From positions 3,472,001 to 3,536,000 of the forward strand of contig NZ_CP195790.1 in the NCBI RefSeq assembly GCF_051465645.1: a DNA stretch of 64,000 nucleotides, read 5' to 3'. Source of the DNA: Planctomicrobium sp051465645 (GTDB lineage: Bacteria > Planctomycetota > Planctomycetia > Planctomycetales > Planctomycetaceae). This document shows, piece by piece, positions 31,637 to 40,630 of the stretch. Position numbers and translations under genes: made by a program. Under the pieces are notes generated by a model that was not told the DNA's origin, did no database searches, and worked only from the letters and a program-made list of their open reading frames with translations. Numbering within the stretch: the stretch's first letter is position 1; every line of letters starts with the position of its first letter.

Positions 31637-32767
31637 ATGAATGAACCGTTGCTCTCCGAATCGTGGCTCGTTCCCCGTCCTTCCGAATTGGTTGAACGAT
31701 TAACTCCTCAGTTTCGCTGGGAGTTCACCCGCCGCCATCCGTACTATCTGATGACTTGGAAGCAAGCAACGCGACCTCCGGAATTCACAACCCCATATGA
31801 GAAATTCACGTTTGAATCTGCTCAGATGTTGTTGCAGTTAATCGGAGTGCATTACGAGCCAATCGATCCAAGTCTTGGATATGACCAGCTCGGATTGGAT
31901 TCCCTTCCAATGAAATCACCGTGGATAAAGGGGGCTGTCTCCCAAATACAGGTCCGTGGAGTCGTGGCAGTTCTCGCCAGGCAACTACCCAGGGATACTA
32001 AAATTGCAGTGATCCAGCTCCTACAGAAATCGCTCGACGTAGATTTTCACAATGCCTCACAGGAATACGAACTTCTAACGGAGATCCTCAATGGGGAACA
32101 TCCTAACTTTCAGAACGTATTCGGGGAGCAATTTGTCATGATCAACCCAGAGGCCCCTCTCCGAGCGATCACTGACGCTGTGGGACAGATTGCACGCCAA
32201 TACAAACAGACCCACCAATTGGCAGAACAACGACAGCAAACCGAAAAGTTTCAAGATTACCTCGAAGTGTGGGATCTTCGCGAAGGTTGGACAGGTGGTG
32301 GGTATGCCAATGAGAACGAGAAGCGTTTCGCAGAAATTGCGAAGATACTGAGGCGACCACTCCAGACAGTATCCAACCAATACCAGGCAGCGTTCAAGCA
32401 AATCTCAGGTAAGGAATATACCCCAGATGTGTGGTATCGAATCATGGGAGCATACAAGTTCGCTGGGCGATTAGGAGGTAAGGTTTTACGTGTCTCAAGC
32501 AGACGGCCAATCAGGAGAAAATCATGCAATCCAATTCCCGAGACTCTGTTCACATCCAAATACGACAACCGGACACCTCCCACCGCAAATATCGCCGTGC
32601 CAGACGCACGTGAGCTTCATGAGCTGCTCATCGATGTCCGAGATCTAATCCATAAAGGATGGGATGACAGTGCGATCATTGAGGAACTTGAACTGTCTCC
32701 CAAAGACGAAGCACGAGAACTCATTCAAAACATTCGTCAAGACACTCGAATAACTGATGAGTTTTGA
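31637..32767 (+). CDS. Protein of unknown function downstream of the E1 gene
   Basis: 376 residues from the ATG at 31637; the ribosome site is weak (AGGAACT). It is soluble and mostly helical. A middle block (NENEKRFAEIAKILRRPLQT then VSNQYQAAFKQISGKEY) looks like a helix-turn-helix, and the C-terminus (DARELHELLIDVRDLIHKGW) is helical and charged. Base composition is lower in G+C than the E1 gene, so it may have come separately. It lies 282 bases after the E1 gene and is not obviously in the same operon. No family recognised. Confidence 0.65.
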   Translation: MNEPLLSESWLVPRPSELVERLTPQFRWEFTRRHPYYLMTWKQATRPPEFTTPYEKFTFESAQMLLQLIGVHYEPIDPSLGYDQLGLDSLPMKSPWIKGAVSQIQVRGVVAVLARQLPRDTKIAVIQLLQKSLDVDFHNASQEYELLTEILNGEHPNFQNVFGEQFVMINPEAPLRAITDAVGQIARQYKQTHQLAEQRQQTEKFQDYLEVWDLREGWTGGGYANENEKRFAEIAKILRRPLQTVSNQYQAAFKQISGKEYTPDVWYRIMGAYKFAGRLGGKVLRVSSRRPIRRKSCNPIPETLFTSKYDNRTPPTANIAVPDARELHELLIDVRDLIHKGWDDSAIIEELELSPKDEARELIQNIRQDTRITDEF

Positions 32768-33113
32768 CATCGATAAGGAAAATTTTAAAACGCAATTTTG
32801 GAACAACGAGGCGATCTCGAAGTCGACAGCAAGGAATGATGGGATTTTCCAAGACTCATCCTTTGCCCCGACATCGCTCCCCCGTTTTCTTCGCACATCT
32901 GAGAGGTAACGCGGAAAACGACTCGTGAAGTGCATCCCTCCGGACTTAAGTGGCAGGTCACACCGGCCACTTAAGTATTTCCGCTGGAATGGGATACGAG
33001 ATGTACGCCAACGGGTGTCTTCCATCGCAAGAAATCGCTCCCAAATAACGTAATCGCTAATTGAGAAGGCGGAATAAGTGTAAGGACACCACTCACACTT
33101 TGGATCGCCGCCC
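32768..33113. other. Intergenic region with a perfect inverted repeat
   Basis: About 345 bases without a gene. It contains ACTTAAGTGGC (32944-32954) and its exact inverse GCCACTTAAGT (32966-32976) around an 11-base loop, upstream of the excisionase-like gene. It may be a binding site for that protein or for the integrase arm domain. Confidence 0.45.
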
Positions 33114-33386
33114 ATGATTTTTCCAGAGTCGCATGTCGACTGCATCAGTGTCAAAGACTTCGCAGCGCGCGTCGGTTTCTCGACTCCGACCGTCCGCCGC
33201 CGCATCAAGGACGGCTCGATTCGCATTTGCCAACCGGGTGGGCCCGGGACACGGTTGTCCATTCCGCTCACCGAACTGACGCGTCTCTTCGAGCAGCCAT
33301 CTGACGCTGCAACGGCGACTAAAACGGGTCCCTCCTCCCACAAACCGATCGCCGGTCCTGCTCCGAAATGGAAGCAACGCCACTAG
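33114..33386 (+). CDS. Excisionase-like MerR-type helix-turn-helix protein
   Basis: 90 residues. The core CISVKDFAARVGFSTPTVRR then RIKDGSIRICQPGGPGTRLS and IPLTELTRLFEQ is a typical MerR-type DNA-binding domain of the excisionase/AlpA kind, with the recognition helix STPTVRRRI. Position directly before an integrase gene (18 bases) supports a recombination directionality factor. No ribosome site of the standard type was seen. Confidence 0.75.
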   Translation: MIFPESHVDCISVKDFAARVGFSTPTVRRRIKDGSIRICQPGGPGTRLSIPLTELTRLFEQPSDAATATKTGPSSHKPIAGPAPKWKQRH

Positions 33387-33404
33387 AAATCGTGAAAGTG
33401 CTCA

Positions 33405-34619
33405 ATGCCAAAACCTCGAAAAAAGGAACTGCTCCGCTGCCGTTATTTCAGCTGGTTGTTAGGCCAGCGGAACGGTGTTTATTTCGCGGACGGGCGATCG
33501 AATCATCCCCCGCTCGGCCGACATTCCTTGTCGACACGAGAACGATCTGAAGCCCTGACCGCCCTAGAAGAGCTGGATGTAGTCAAAGCCGTCGAGCACG
33601 GACTCGCCGAGCGGCATCTGCTCTCCACTCTCGCACAAGAAAAACTTTCATTAGAGGCAGGGAGAACCCTCTATGAACAGCACGTAAAGCGGCCACGCAT
33701 CGCAGGAGGTCCCGGAAAAACAACAGCCAAGCGATACCGGGCGGTCTTCGACAAATTTCTGCCTTTTGCCAGTCGGAACCACATTGAGACATGGAATGAA
33801 GTCACAGCGAAAACGTTAAACAGCTATGCAGCCTGGCTGAGTGATCAAGGTTATGCGTACGCGACTCAGTATTTGGAACTCAACACTCTCAAACAGGTCA
33901 TAAAGTACCTCGTCGAGGAAAAACATCTGCCCCAGCCTTGCCTGTTCAAATATCCATTAAGGAAGGCTGATGGAACGCAAACCTACTGTTGGCGACTAGC
34001 GGAGGTCCAGGCGATGGTGGATCATTGCGCTGAAAATCCGGAGTTGAACTGGCTTGGCCATACGCTGATTGCTCTAGCGTGTACCGGACTTCGGATCTCA
34101 GAGTTGGCGTCGCTCCGATGGTCGGATATTAATCTCGAAGCGAACATGATCACGCTGACAGATGAAACTGGCAAAGCGACACGTGATTTGCGTGGGGAAC
34201 GTCGGACAACCAAATCGGGCCACGGTAGGTCTCTGCCGATACATCAGGAACTCTTGCCAATCTTGATGAACCTCCCACGACGGGCCGATCAGCGCGTTTT
34301 TCACGGTCCACTGGGCGGCAAACTCAAACCCGATACGCTAAGACAAATTCTGATCCGCGATGTGCTGACCCCATTGGCGCCACAATTTCCAAGTCCTGTG
34401 AACGAAAAGGGATTCATGGACGGACGACTCCATTCGTTCCGTCATTATTTTTGTTCCAAGTGTGCGAATGACGGGATCGCCGAGCAAGTCGTCATGGCAT
34501 GGGTCGGCCACCAAGACAGCGATATGGTCAGGCGCTACTATCATTTACATAATGAAGAGTCACACCGCCAAATGAGTCGTGTGCAACTCGTCAAATCACC
34601 AGGCTCGCGTGAGTCCTGA
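33405..34619 (+). CDS. Tyrosine recombinase / integrase
   Basis: 404 residues. An N-terminal SAM-like core-binding domain (ATQYLELNTLKQVIKYLVEE) precedes the catalytic domain with the first arginine in LACTGLRISELASLRWSDI (about residue 230), HSFRHYF (about 343-349) for H-x-x-R, and WVGHQDSDMVRRYYH for the last histidine and the tyrosine nucleophile (about 377). It lies about 200 bases from the 3' end of tRNA-Ser(GCU), the commonest type of target for such integrases. It is probably the enzyme that inserted the element into the chromosome. Confidence 0.9.
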   Translation: MPKPRKKELLRCRYFSWLLGQRNGVYFADGRSNHPPLGRHSLSTRERSEALTALEELDVVKAVEHGLAERHLLSTLAQEKLSLEAGRTLYEQHVKRPRIAGGPGKTTAKRYRAVFDKFLPFASRNHIETWNEVTAKTLNSYAAWLSDQGYAYATQYLELNTLKQVIKYLVEEKHLPQPCLFKYPLRKADGTQTYCWRLAEVQAMVDHCAENPELNWLGHTLIALACTGLRISELASLRWSDINLEANMITLTDETGKATRDLRGERRTTKSGHGRSLPIHQELLPILMNLPRRADQRVFHGPLGGKLKPDTLRQILIRDVLTPLAPQFPSPVNEKGFMDGRLHSFRHYFCSKCANDGIAEQVVMAWVGHQDSDMVRRYYHLHNEESHRQMSRVQLVKSPGSRES

Positions 34620-34717
34620 AGTGTTCCCGTTCGATACCAGAGGAGACACATCTTCCTCAATGAAGGCCTATGAGGAACTCTTGAAGATCTCGCCTCTGTC
34701 TCACGACCTTAACACGC

Positions 34718-34756
34718 TGATTGGCACAATCATTGGCACAGTCGACTGTGCCAATG
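34718..34756. repeat. Perfect 26-bp palindrome with an extra half-site, next to the integrase
   Basis: CATTGGCACAGTC / GACTGTGCCAATG (34731-34756) is a perfect palindrome, and a direct copy of ATTGGCACA lies just before it (34720-34728). It sits between the integrase stop and the tRNA terminator. Possible roles: attachment-site core, integrase arm or excisionase site. It is unlikely to be a terminator on its own. Confidence 0.55.
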
Positions 34757-34761
34757 AAAAA

Positions 34762-34802
34762 AGCCTCCGCAAGTTCTTATTTGATAAGAACTTGCGGAGG
34801 CT
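34762..34802 (-). terminator. Strong terminator of tRNA-Ser(GCU)
   Basis: A 19-bp perfect stem (34762-34780 with 34784-34802, loop of three) lies 13 bases after the tRNA 3' end; on the minus strand it is followed by a T-run (34756-34761). If an element had inserted exactly at the tRNA end this terminator would have been displaced, so the junction probably lies to its left. Confidence 0.85.
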
Positions 34803-34815
34803 AATCGTCAACAAG

Positions 34816-34904
34816 CGGAGAGACGGGGATTCGAACCCCGGGACCACTTTGACATGGTCACGGCATTAGCAATGCCGCGCATTCGGCCACTCTGCCATCT
34901 CTCC
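34816..34904 (-). tRNA. tRNA-Ser(GCU)
   Basis: 89 nt cloverleaf on the minus strand: acceptor arms GGAGAGA / TCTCTCC, anticodon loop TTGCTAA with anticodon GCU, long variable arm, T-loop GGTTCGAATCC. Discriminator G; CCA not encoded. It marks the start of the chromosomal backbone and is the probable integration landmark for the tyrosine recombinase. Confidence 0.95.
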
Positions 34905-35152
34905 GTCCTCAATCCCGAAGGCCATAAGGCCGCTCGGAACGGTATTGGAAGCGGAAGGATAGGAATTCCTGTTGCCGGATTCAAGACTGACAGGCTCCAG
35001 TTCAGCACTCAATTTTTGGCAGAAGAGCAGTTCTGACGGTCGAAAGGCCATCTTGACCTAATTTCCAGGTTGTCCGATAACCCACATCACGAGATCGCAA
35101 GGACGGCGATCTGGATCCTTAATGACAGGCAGGCGCCGACTCAGGCAACGTA

Positions 35153-36337
35153 ATGTGGCACTTCATTCCATTGCTACAACGTTATATCTTTCGTGAAATC
35201 CTTCGGGTTTTCACGTTTGTGCTGGGGTGCATCACCATTTTGCTGGTGTTTGTGGGGATCTTTCAACAGGCCACCGACAGCGGTCTGGACCCGCAGCAAG
35301 CTCTGACGATCATTCCGTACATTATTCCCAGCATGCTGCCGTTCACAATTCCCGCAGCGCTTCTAATGACTGTCAGCGTCGTCTATGGCCGCCTGGCCGG
35401 GGACCAGGAAGTCACTGCCGCAAAATCCGCCGGCGTCCATCCACTTTCGCTGATGTGGCCTGCCTTGTTTCTCGGGGCAGTCCTGAGCGTTTGTTCGCTT
35501 TTACTCACAGATCAGGTCATCCCTTGGTCAATGGGGAAGATCGAACAACATATCGTGTCATTCATGGAAGACATCTTTCTGGATCGTCTTCGAACAGAAC
35601 ACCATTTCAGCGACCCTCGACGCGGTCTGCTCGTCACCGTGGATGGGGTGGATGGTCAAAAACTGCTTCACCCGACATTTCGTTACACAAAAGGTCAGAA
35701 GATCTGCACCTTGCAGGCGGAGATGGCAGAGATCGATCTCGATGTTGAGGAACAGCTGATCAACATTCGAGCGTTCAACAGCTGGGTCGATATTCCCGGC
35801 CAAACCAGAGGACGCTTCTCAGAAGTTTCCGAGCAACTGCAGTGGAGCCAGTCAGGTAAACGCCTGCGAGTCCAGCAGCTGCCGATTCAAAACATGAAGA
35901 AGGAACTGGAGTCTCTGAACAGTGAGCGAGAGATCCAAAAGCAGTATGCAATGCTCCACGCCTGCTTCGCTTTGACTTCAGCTGATTTCCCCCGAGTTGC
36001 CAGCCAGTGTGGCCCGCGACTCGCTGACGTCGACCGACAACAACATTGGTCAAACCGATTGAACACGGAGGTACATTCGCGCTATGCGATGGCATGCAGC
36101 TGCTTCTTCTTCGCACTGCTGGGAACCCCGTTCGCAATGCGATTTGGCAAGAGTCAGGCACTGACAAGCTTCCTCTTGTGCTTCGTCCCGATTGTTGCCG
36201 GTTACTATCCACTGATGCTGGGACTGATGGCTCAATGCAAACAAGGAAAACTTGATCCCAGCTGGTCAATGTGGGTCGCGAATGCTGTCCTTGCCTTGCT
36301 CGCCTGGTCCGTGCTCCGACGCGTCATTCGCTTTTAG
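35153..36337 (+). CDS. LptF/LptG-family permease
   Basis: 394 residues. Six membrane segments are visible, three N-terminal (ILRVFTFVLGCITILLVFVG; ALTIIPYIIPSMLPFTIPAA; LMWPALFLGAVLSVCSLLL) and three C-terminal (YAMACSCFFFALLGTPFAM; FLLCFVPIVAGYYPLMLGL; WVANAVLALLAWSVL), with a periplasmic beta-jellyroll between. This is the build of LptF/LptG, which extract lipopolysaccharide from the inner membrane with LptB. Which of the two it is cannot be said. First chromosomal protein gene after the mobile element. Confidence 0.9.
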   Translation: MWHFIPLLQRYIFREILRVFTFVLGCITILLVFVGIFQQATDSGLDPQQALTIIPYIIPSMLPFTIPAALLMTVSVVYGRLAGDQEVTAAKSAGVHPLSLMWPALFLGAVLSVCSLLLTDQVIPWSMGKIEQHIVSFMEDIFLDRLRTEHHFSDPRRGLLVTVDGVDGQKLLHPTFRYTKGQKICTLQAEMAEIDLDVEEQLINIRAFNSWVDIPGQTRGRFSEVSEQLQWSQSGKRLRVQQLPIQNMKKELESLNSEREIQKQYAMLHACFALTSADFPRVASQCGPRLADVDRQQHWSNRLNTEVHSRYAMACSCFFFALLGTPFAMRFGKSQALTSFLLCFVPIVAGYYPLMLGLMAQCKQGKLDPSWSMWVANAVLALLAWSVLRRVIRF

Positions 36338-36527
36338 AACACTCCCAGTCATGATGCAGCGTCGCTGGCACGTAGGATTCAGCCTTTCTCTGATCAAGTT
36401 AGTCTGTTGTGCGGTGACATGGGAGCCCCAACAGGTCCGGTGATGTCTTCACACTCGTTCTGATTGAACCGGGAGCGCTCCCTGCAGTTGAGCCTGCCCG
36501 CTCACAAGAGAAAGGGAATCTGAACGA

Positions 36528-37220
36528 ATGAAACCGAATTCAAAGGTTCTTCTGTCCTGGAGTTCCGGGAAAGACTGCGCATGGACATTGCATCAACTTC
36601 GCCAGAGGCCAGACATTGAAGTCGTTGGCCTGTTAACGACCATTAACGAGCAGAACCAACGCGTCGCGATGCACGGGGTCTCTGCGGATCTCGTTCGTCA
36701 GCAAGCACAGGCAGCCGGTCTGCCGCTGTGGCTCATCCCGCTTCCCTGGCCATGTTCTAATGCCGACTATGAATTGCGAATGCAGACTTGCTGGGAGCGT
36801 GCTGTTCAACAGGGAATTAGTGGCGTCGCCTTCGGTGATCTCTTTCTGGAAGAAGTTCGGGCGTATCGCGAAAAGCAGTTATCCGCAACAGGTTTGACTC
36901 CGCATTTTCCGATCTGGCAGACAACCAGAGAGACAGCGAGTCTCGCAAGAGAAATCATCTCAGCAGGCTTCCGAACCAGAATTACCTGCGTTGATTCCAA
37001 ACAGCTCGATCCAGCATTTGTCGGGCGTGAGTTCAACGACGAACTGCTTGCCGAGCTTCCTTCGTCGGTCGACCCATGCGGTGAAAACGGCGAGTTCCAT
37101 ACATTCTGTTATAACGGGGCGATCTATTCCAACACGATCTCGATCACGAACGGCGAGAAAGTGGATCGCGATGGATTCCATTTTATTGATCTGCTGTCAG
37201 CCCCCGACTCACGCTGTTAA
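36528..37220 (+). CDS. Dph6/DUF71-type PP-loop ATP-binding protein
   Basis: 230 residues. The PP-loop motif is LLSWSSGKDCAW near residue 12, and the conserved DPCGENGEFHTFCYNG near 190 is typical of the diphthine-ammonia ligase-like (adenine nucleotide alpha-hydrolase) family. Bacteria lack diphthamide, so the bacterial members have another, unknown amidation or ligase role. It lies alone, followed by a strong bidirectional terminator. Confidence 0.82.
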   Translation: MKPNSKVLLSWSSGKDCAWTLHQLRQRPDIEVVGLLTTINEQNQRVAMHGVSADLVRQQAQAAGLPLWLIPLPWPCSNADYELRMQTCWERAVQQGISGVAFGDLFLEEVRAYREKQLSATGLTPHFPIWQTTRETASLAREIISAGFRTRITCVDSKQLDPAFVGREFNDELLAELPSSVDPCGENGEFHTFCYNGAIYSNTISITNGEKVDRDGFHFIDLLSAPDSRC

Positions 37221-37258
37221 ATTGCTGAAGAGATGCGACTTAACTCGCCTCTAAACAT

Positions 37259-37298
37259 AAAAGAAGGTCTGGAACCTCACGATTCCAGACCTTCTTTT
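37259..37298. terminator. Bidirectional terminator
   Basis: AAAAGAAGGTCTGGAA / TTCCAGACCTTCTTTT, 16 bp with an 8-base loop, between convergent genes (36528 plus, 37337 minus). A-run on one side and T-run on the other serve both directions. Confidence 0.92.
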
Positions 37299-37336
37299 AT
37301 TAGTACAGATTCAATTCAACTGAAGACGACAACGGG

Positions 37337-39256
37337 CTATTTCGCCTTAATCAATTCCGGCACTGTCTTTTTCAATTCTTCCACAGACGTGCTTGAAGAA
37401 ACCACAACTCCATTGCGGTCCACCAGGAACATTGTGGGAAGCGAAATGACCCCGAAATCCACGGCGGGCTTGCTCTCCAATGCCCCTTCTTCATGAATAT
37501 GTGGCCACTGCACTTTGTAGTTTTGAATGTACTGCTGAATCGGTGCTCCTTGGCCATCCAGATTCACGCCCAGCACCTCAAAGCCTTCGCGCTGATAGGT
37601 CTGGTAAAGCTGTTGAATCTGTGGCAAGTCTTCAGTACATGGAGTGCACCATGTCGCCCAGAAGATGACCAGTACGACTCGACCTCGATAACTGGCAACG
37701 TCAATTGCTCCCCCTGTCAGCCCCTTTCCAGCGAGCTGCAATGGCTTGCCTTTCAATTCAATTCGTCGCAATGCCCCGCGAGCTCGCAATGCCGCAGGTG
37801 ATTGCGGATAAGCGGTGACCAGCTTCGTGTACCATGCATTGGCTTCAGGAGTACTGCCATTGAACTCATGCGTCACAGCCAGATGGAGCATTGCATCTGC
37901 AGCTTCTTCGGCCTTGGGGAATTCGGTCACAAATCCTTCGAGGGACTTAAACCAGACATCCATGATCTTTGCGCGATCAGCCGGTGTCGCCTTTTCAAGT
38001 TCCGAGTTGTACTGAGCAAGAATCCGTTGAAAAACGGCAAATGACAACAAGGTGGATTCTGATTTTGACTGGCGAAGTGCCTGCTCTGTTTTCAGCAGCT
38101 CGTCGAGACCGTTTGGAAAGGTCTTCATCTGGGTCGCAGCAGCGATCCCTTCCAGACGTGTGCGCTGCCAGTTGATCTTCTCTTCTTCTGAAGGGACTTC
38201 TTCTGCAAGCGATGAAAGCAATTGAGCCCGAGCCACGTTATAGCGGGTGATGTCCTCTACGGTTGACTGAGCCTGAGGAGCCTTTGCGTCGAGTTCCCCT
38301 AACTGATCCAACAGTTGCTTCAACTTCGGACTCAACCCTTCCGCCATCCCGGCAGCACCATGCAGGCTTGGTTGAATCAGGATTCCCCCTTCGGCAACTT
38401 CCAGATTCGTGCCGTCCAGAGGAGAAGGAACCTGTGTCAGTTTCCAGGCGTCACCAACGCGAACCATCTCGCCAATTTGCACGAAACCTGTTTCACCACC
38501 GGTTTCGATAATTGCCATCACGTTTTCATAAACGAGGAGATCTGTTTTCGTCTTGGACGGGTCGGCAGGAATCAGGCTTGGCATCAACATCGAGCAATCA
38601 AACCGAACCCATTTGGTTGTCGGTTGAATCCCCTTCGATTGGGTGCTGACAGCCTTAAATTTCTCACCGGCCTCTTTCACTCGATTTGCGAGCTTCGCGG
38701 CGGCGTCTCCCTGCAATCCCAGTTCTTTGACGTCATTGGCGTTCAGCAGCACCGCAGCAAGACGGGCTTCATCCTTGTTCACAATCGCAAGAATGGCTTC
38801 TCTGGTGGCCTCTTCAGCCGAGATGATCTTCCAGGATTCGATCTTGCGATCTTCGTTCTTATCGATCCCCCAACGGGTTCCCGCTGTCGTTAACCAGCGA
38901 GACTGATCGATCTCGTTGTTTCCGTCGGTATCGAGATCACGATAGACCTCAAGACCATGCTTGTAATAGCGGAATTCATCAACACCACGATCGCCATTGG
39001 TGTCCATGAAGCGGCGTAGAATCTGTCCCTGTGGGTTATAGAGCACCCAGCCGGATCCTTTATCGCCGCGTTCCACTTCCAGCTTGCAGTTGGGAATCTC
39101 TTCTGCAGTTGGAATGTCATAATCAACGTCTGCTTGCATTGGCTTATAGGCGAGAACGTTCTCAACCTTCACCTGCGCCTGAGCAACGAGACTGATCAAA
39201 GAGACACTCGTCGCAACACCTGCAACGAGCCAAAATTTCTGTCCGCGGCGACTCAT
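37337..39256 (-). CDS. Exported TlpA-like thioredoxin with EF-hand-like repeats
   Basis: 639 residues from the ATG at 39256 (GGAG upstream). A signal peptide (WLVAGVATSVSLISLVAQAQ) is followed by calcium-loop-like repeats DTNGDRGVDE and DTDGNNEIDQ near 85-115, a long helical region with tetratricopeptide-like character (EANAWYTKLVTAYPQSPAAL), and a C-terminal TlpA thioredoxin domain with WCTPC and cis-proline SLPTMF. It would reduce disulfides or handle cytochrome maturation outside the cytoplasm. The combination of EF-hand-like loops with TlpA recurs in planctomycetes as I recall. Confidence 0.85.
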   Translation of the reverse strand: MSRRGQKFWLVAGVATSVSLISLVAQAQVKVENVLAYKPMQADVDYDIPTAEEIPNCKLEVERGDKGSGWVLYNPQGQILRRFMDTNGDRGVDEFRYYKHGLEVYRDLDTDGNNEIDQSRWLTTAGTRWGIDKNEDRKIESWKIISAEEATREAILAIVNKDEARLAAVLLNANDVKELGLQGDAAAKLANRVKEAGEKFKAVSTQSKGIQPTTKWVRFDCSMLMPSLIPADPSKTKTDLLVYENVMAIIETGGETGFVQIGEMVRVGDAWKLTQVPSPLDGTNLEVAEGGILIQPSLHGAAGMAEGLSPKLKQLLDQLGELDAKAPQAQSTVEDITRYNVARAQLLSSLAEEVPSEEEKINWQRTRLEGIAAATQMKTFPNGLDELLKTEQALRQSKSESTLLSFAVFQRILAQYNSELEKATPADRAKIMDVWFKSLEGFVTEFPKAEEAADAMLHLAVTHEFNGSTPEANAWYTKLVTAYPQSPAALRARGALRRIELKGKPLQLAGKGLTGGAIDVASYRGRVVLVIFWATWCTPCTEDLPQIQQLYQTYQREGFEVLGVNLDGQGAPIQQYIQNYKVQWPHIHEEGALESKPAVDFGVISLPTMFLVDRNGVVVSSSTSVEELKKTVPELIKAK

Positions 39257-39473
39257 CGGATTCCGTTCTCCGTCTCTGGGGCAGAGCATCGAATGTCGAA
39301 ACGCCAGTTCCTTAGCCTGCAGCGTTTCCCCTCAAGGGGCGAATGTTAATAGAAAGAGCAACAGGAGTCAGGTCCAATCCCCGCTGGAACTCCGAACCAC
39401 ATCCTCTTTCTCAGGATTCTGATGGACCAATTCTCGGGTCTGAAATCTTACAGATCACGCAAGTTCGCCAGGT

Positions 39474-40628
39474 TCACTCAGCTTCGACAAATTCTGGCGG
39501 AACCGCATCATCGTCGCCACTCAGAATTCGAACATAGTTTTCGTACCGCAATGTAGAAATCCACCCCAGCTCGACGGCACGCTTCACTCCGCAATTCTGC
39601 TCATGAGTGTGAGTGCAGTCTGGGAAGCGGCATTGTGCTACGAATGGATGAAACTCAATGAACAGCCCCTCAAGCTCTTCCTTCACGATATCCCAAAGCT
39701 GCAATGTGCGAATTCCCGGTGTATCGACGACCCAGCCTCCTCCTTCGAGTTGAATCAGCTCAGTGACCCGCGTTGTATGCCGACCCTTGTTGGTATCTGT
39801 ACTCACCTCGCCAGTCTTACGGCCCAGATCAGGCTGCACTGCGTTCAATAACGAGGATTTGCCAACACCGCTTTGACCGGTAAACACCGTTTCCCGATTC
39901 GCCAGCAGTCGTCGCAGTTGCGGAATTCCCTCGCCACTCAGGGCATTGGTCAAGATGACCGGATACCCCAACCGGGCATACTGCCCCACGACTGGCTGTA
40001 ATAAGGAACGCTGCCCCAGATCGATTTTGTTAATGCAAATGACCCCGCGCGTCCCCCCTTTTTCGACACTACAGAGAAAGCGGTCGATCAACCCGAGCTT
40101 TAAGTGTGGATCGGCAACAGAAGTCACAATCACCGTCTGATCCACATTCGCAACGATCACGTGTGCCTTGAAGCGGCTCCCTCGACTGAGAGTCCCACGC
40201 CGAGGCTCGACGACTTCGATAACCCCCTCACCACCACTTTGAGGAGTGAACCGGACACGATCACCCGCCACAACAGCATTGCGACTTTCCCGGGACATCG
40301 TTCTGACGAGGCGGCGAATCGAGCAGAGATAGAGCTTGCCGTCTTCTGCCTGCACGCGACATTGATTTGCCCCAACGGCCAGCAGCACACGCCCCGACAT
40401 TGTGACGGCGTCGTCAACATCCCGCTGATCATTTTCATCGCGAGTCACGATCGTACGAAACCGAGTCAACTCGCCTTTGCCGCTGAGTCGTTCTGTTGTT
40501 TCGAGATCGCCAGTCGCATCCTGATCCGTTTCATTTTGTCGGGTCAGGTCTGTAATTCGAGCCCGTTTGTTGCGGTTCTTATGAAACGCAACGCGAACTT
40601 TCTTGGATTTGTTTTTTCCTGCTCCCAC
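39474..40628 (-). CDS. rsgA: RsgA, ribosome biogenesis GTPase
   Basis: 384 residues. The circularly permuted GTPase order is clear: CINKIDL (G4) comes before TGQSGVGKSSLLNAV (G1) and VVDTPGI (G3). The OB-fold lies at about 75-150. The zinc site is the C-terminal cluster CRFPDCTHTHEQNC. RsgA helps late maturation of the 30S subunit and is released with GTP hydrolysis. The first 70 residues are a basic extension. It lies two bases after the FHA gene on the same strand. Confidence 0.95.
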   Translation of the reverse strand: MGAGKNKSKKVRVAFHKNRNKRARITDLTRQNETDQDATGDLETTERLSGKGELTRFRTIVTRDENDQRDVDDAVTMSGRVLLAVGANQCRVQAEDGKLYLCSIRRLVRTMSRESRNAVVAGDRVRFTPQSGGEGVIEVVEPRRGTLSRGSRFKAHVIVANVDQTVIVTSVADPHLKLGLIDRFLCSVEKGGTRGVICINKIDLGQRSLLQPVVGQYARLGYPVILTNALSGEGIPQLRRLLANRETVFTGQSGVGKSSLLNAVQPDLGRKTGEVSTDTNKGRHTTRVTELIQLEGGGWVVDTPGIRTLQLWDIVKEELEGLFIEFHPFVAQCRFPDCTHTHEQNCGVKRAVELGWISTLRYENYVRILSGDDDAVPPEFVEAE

Positions 40629-40630
40629 GC

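Noticed and set aside
3969..34728. TGATTGGCACA occurs at 3969-3979 and again at 34718-34728, as if it were the two ends of an integrated element
   Set aside because: An 11-base match can occur by chance in 64 kb, the flanks do not match, and the DNA left of 3969 is as G+C-rich as the element.
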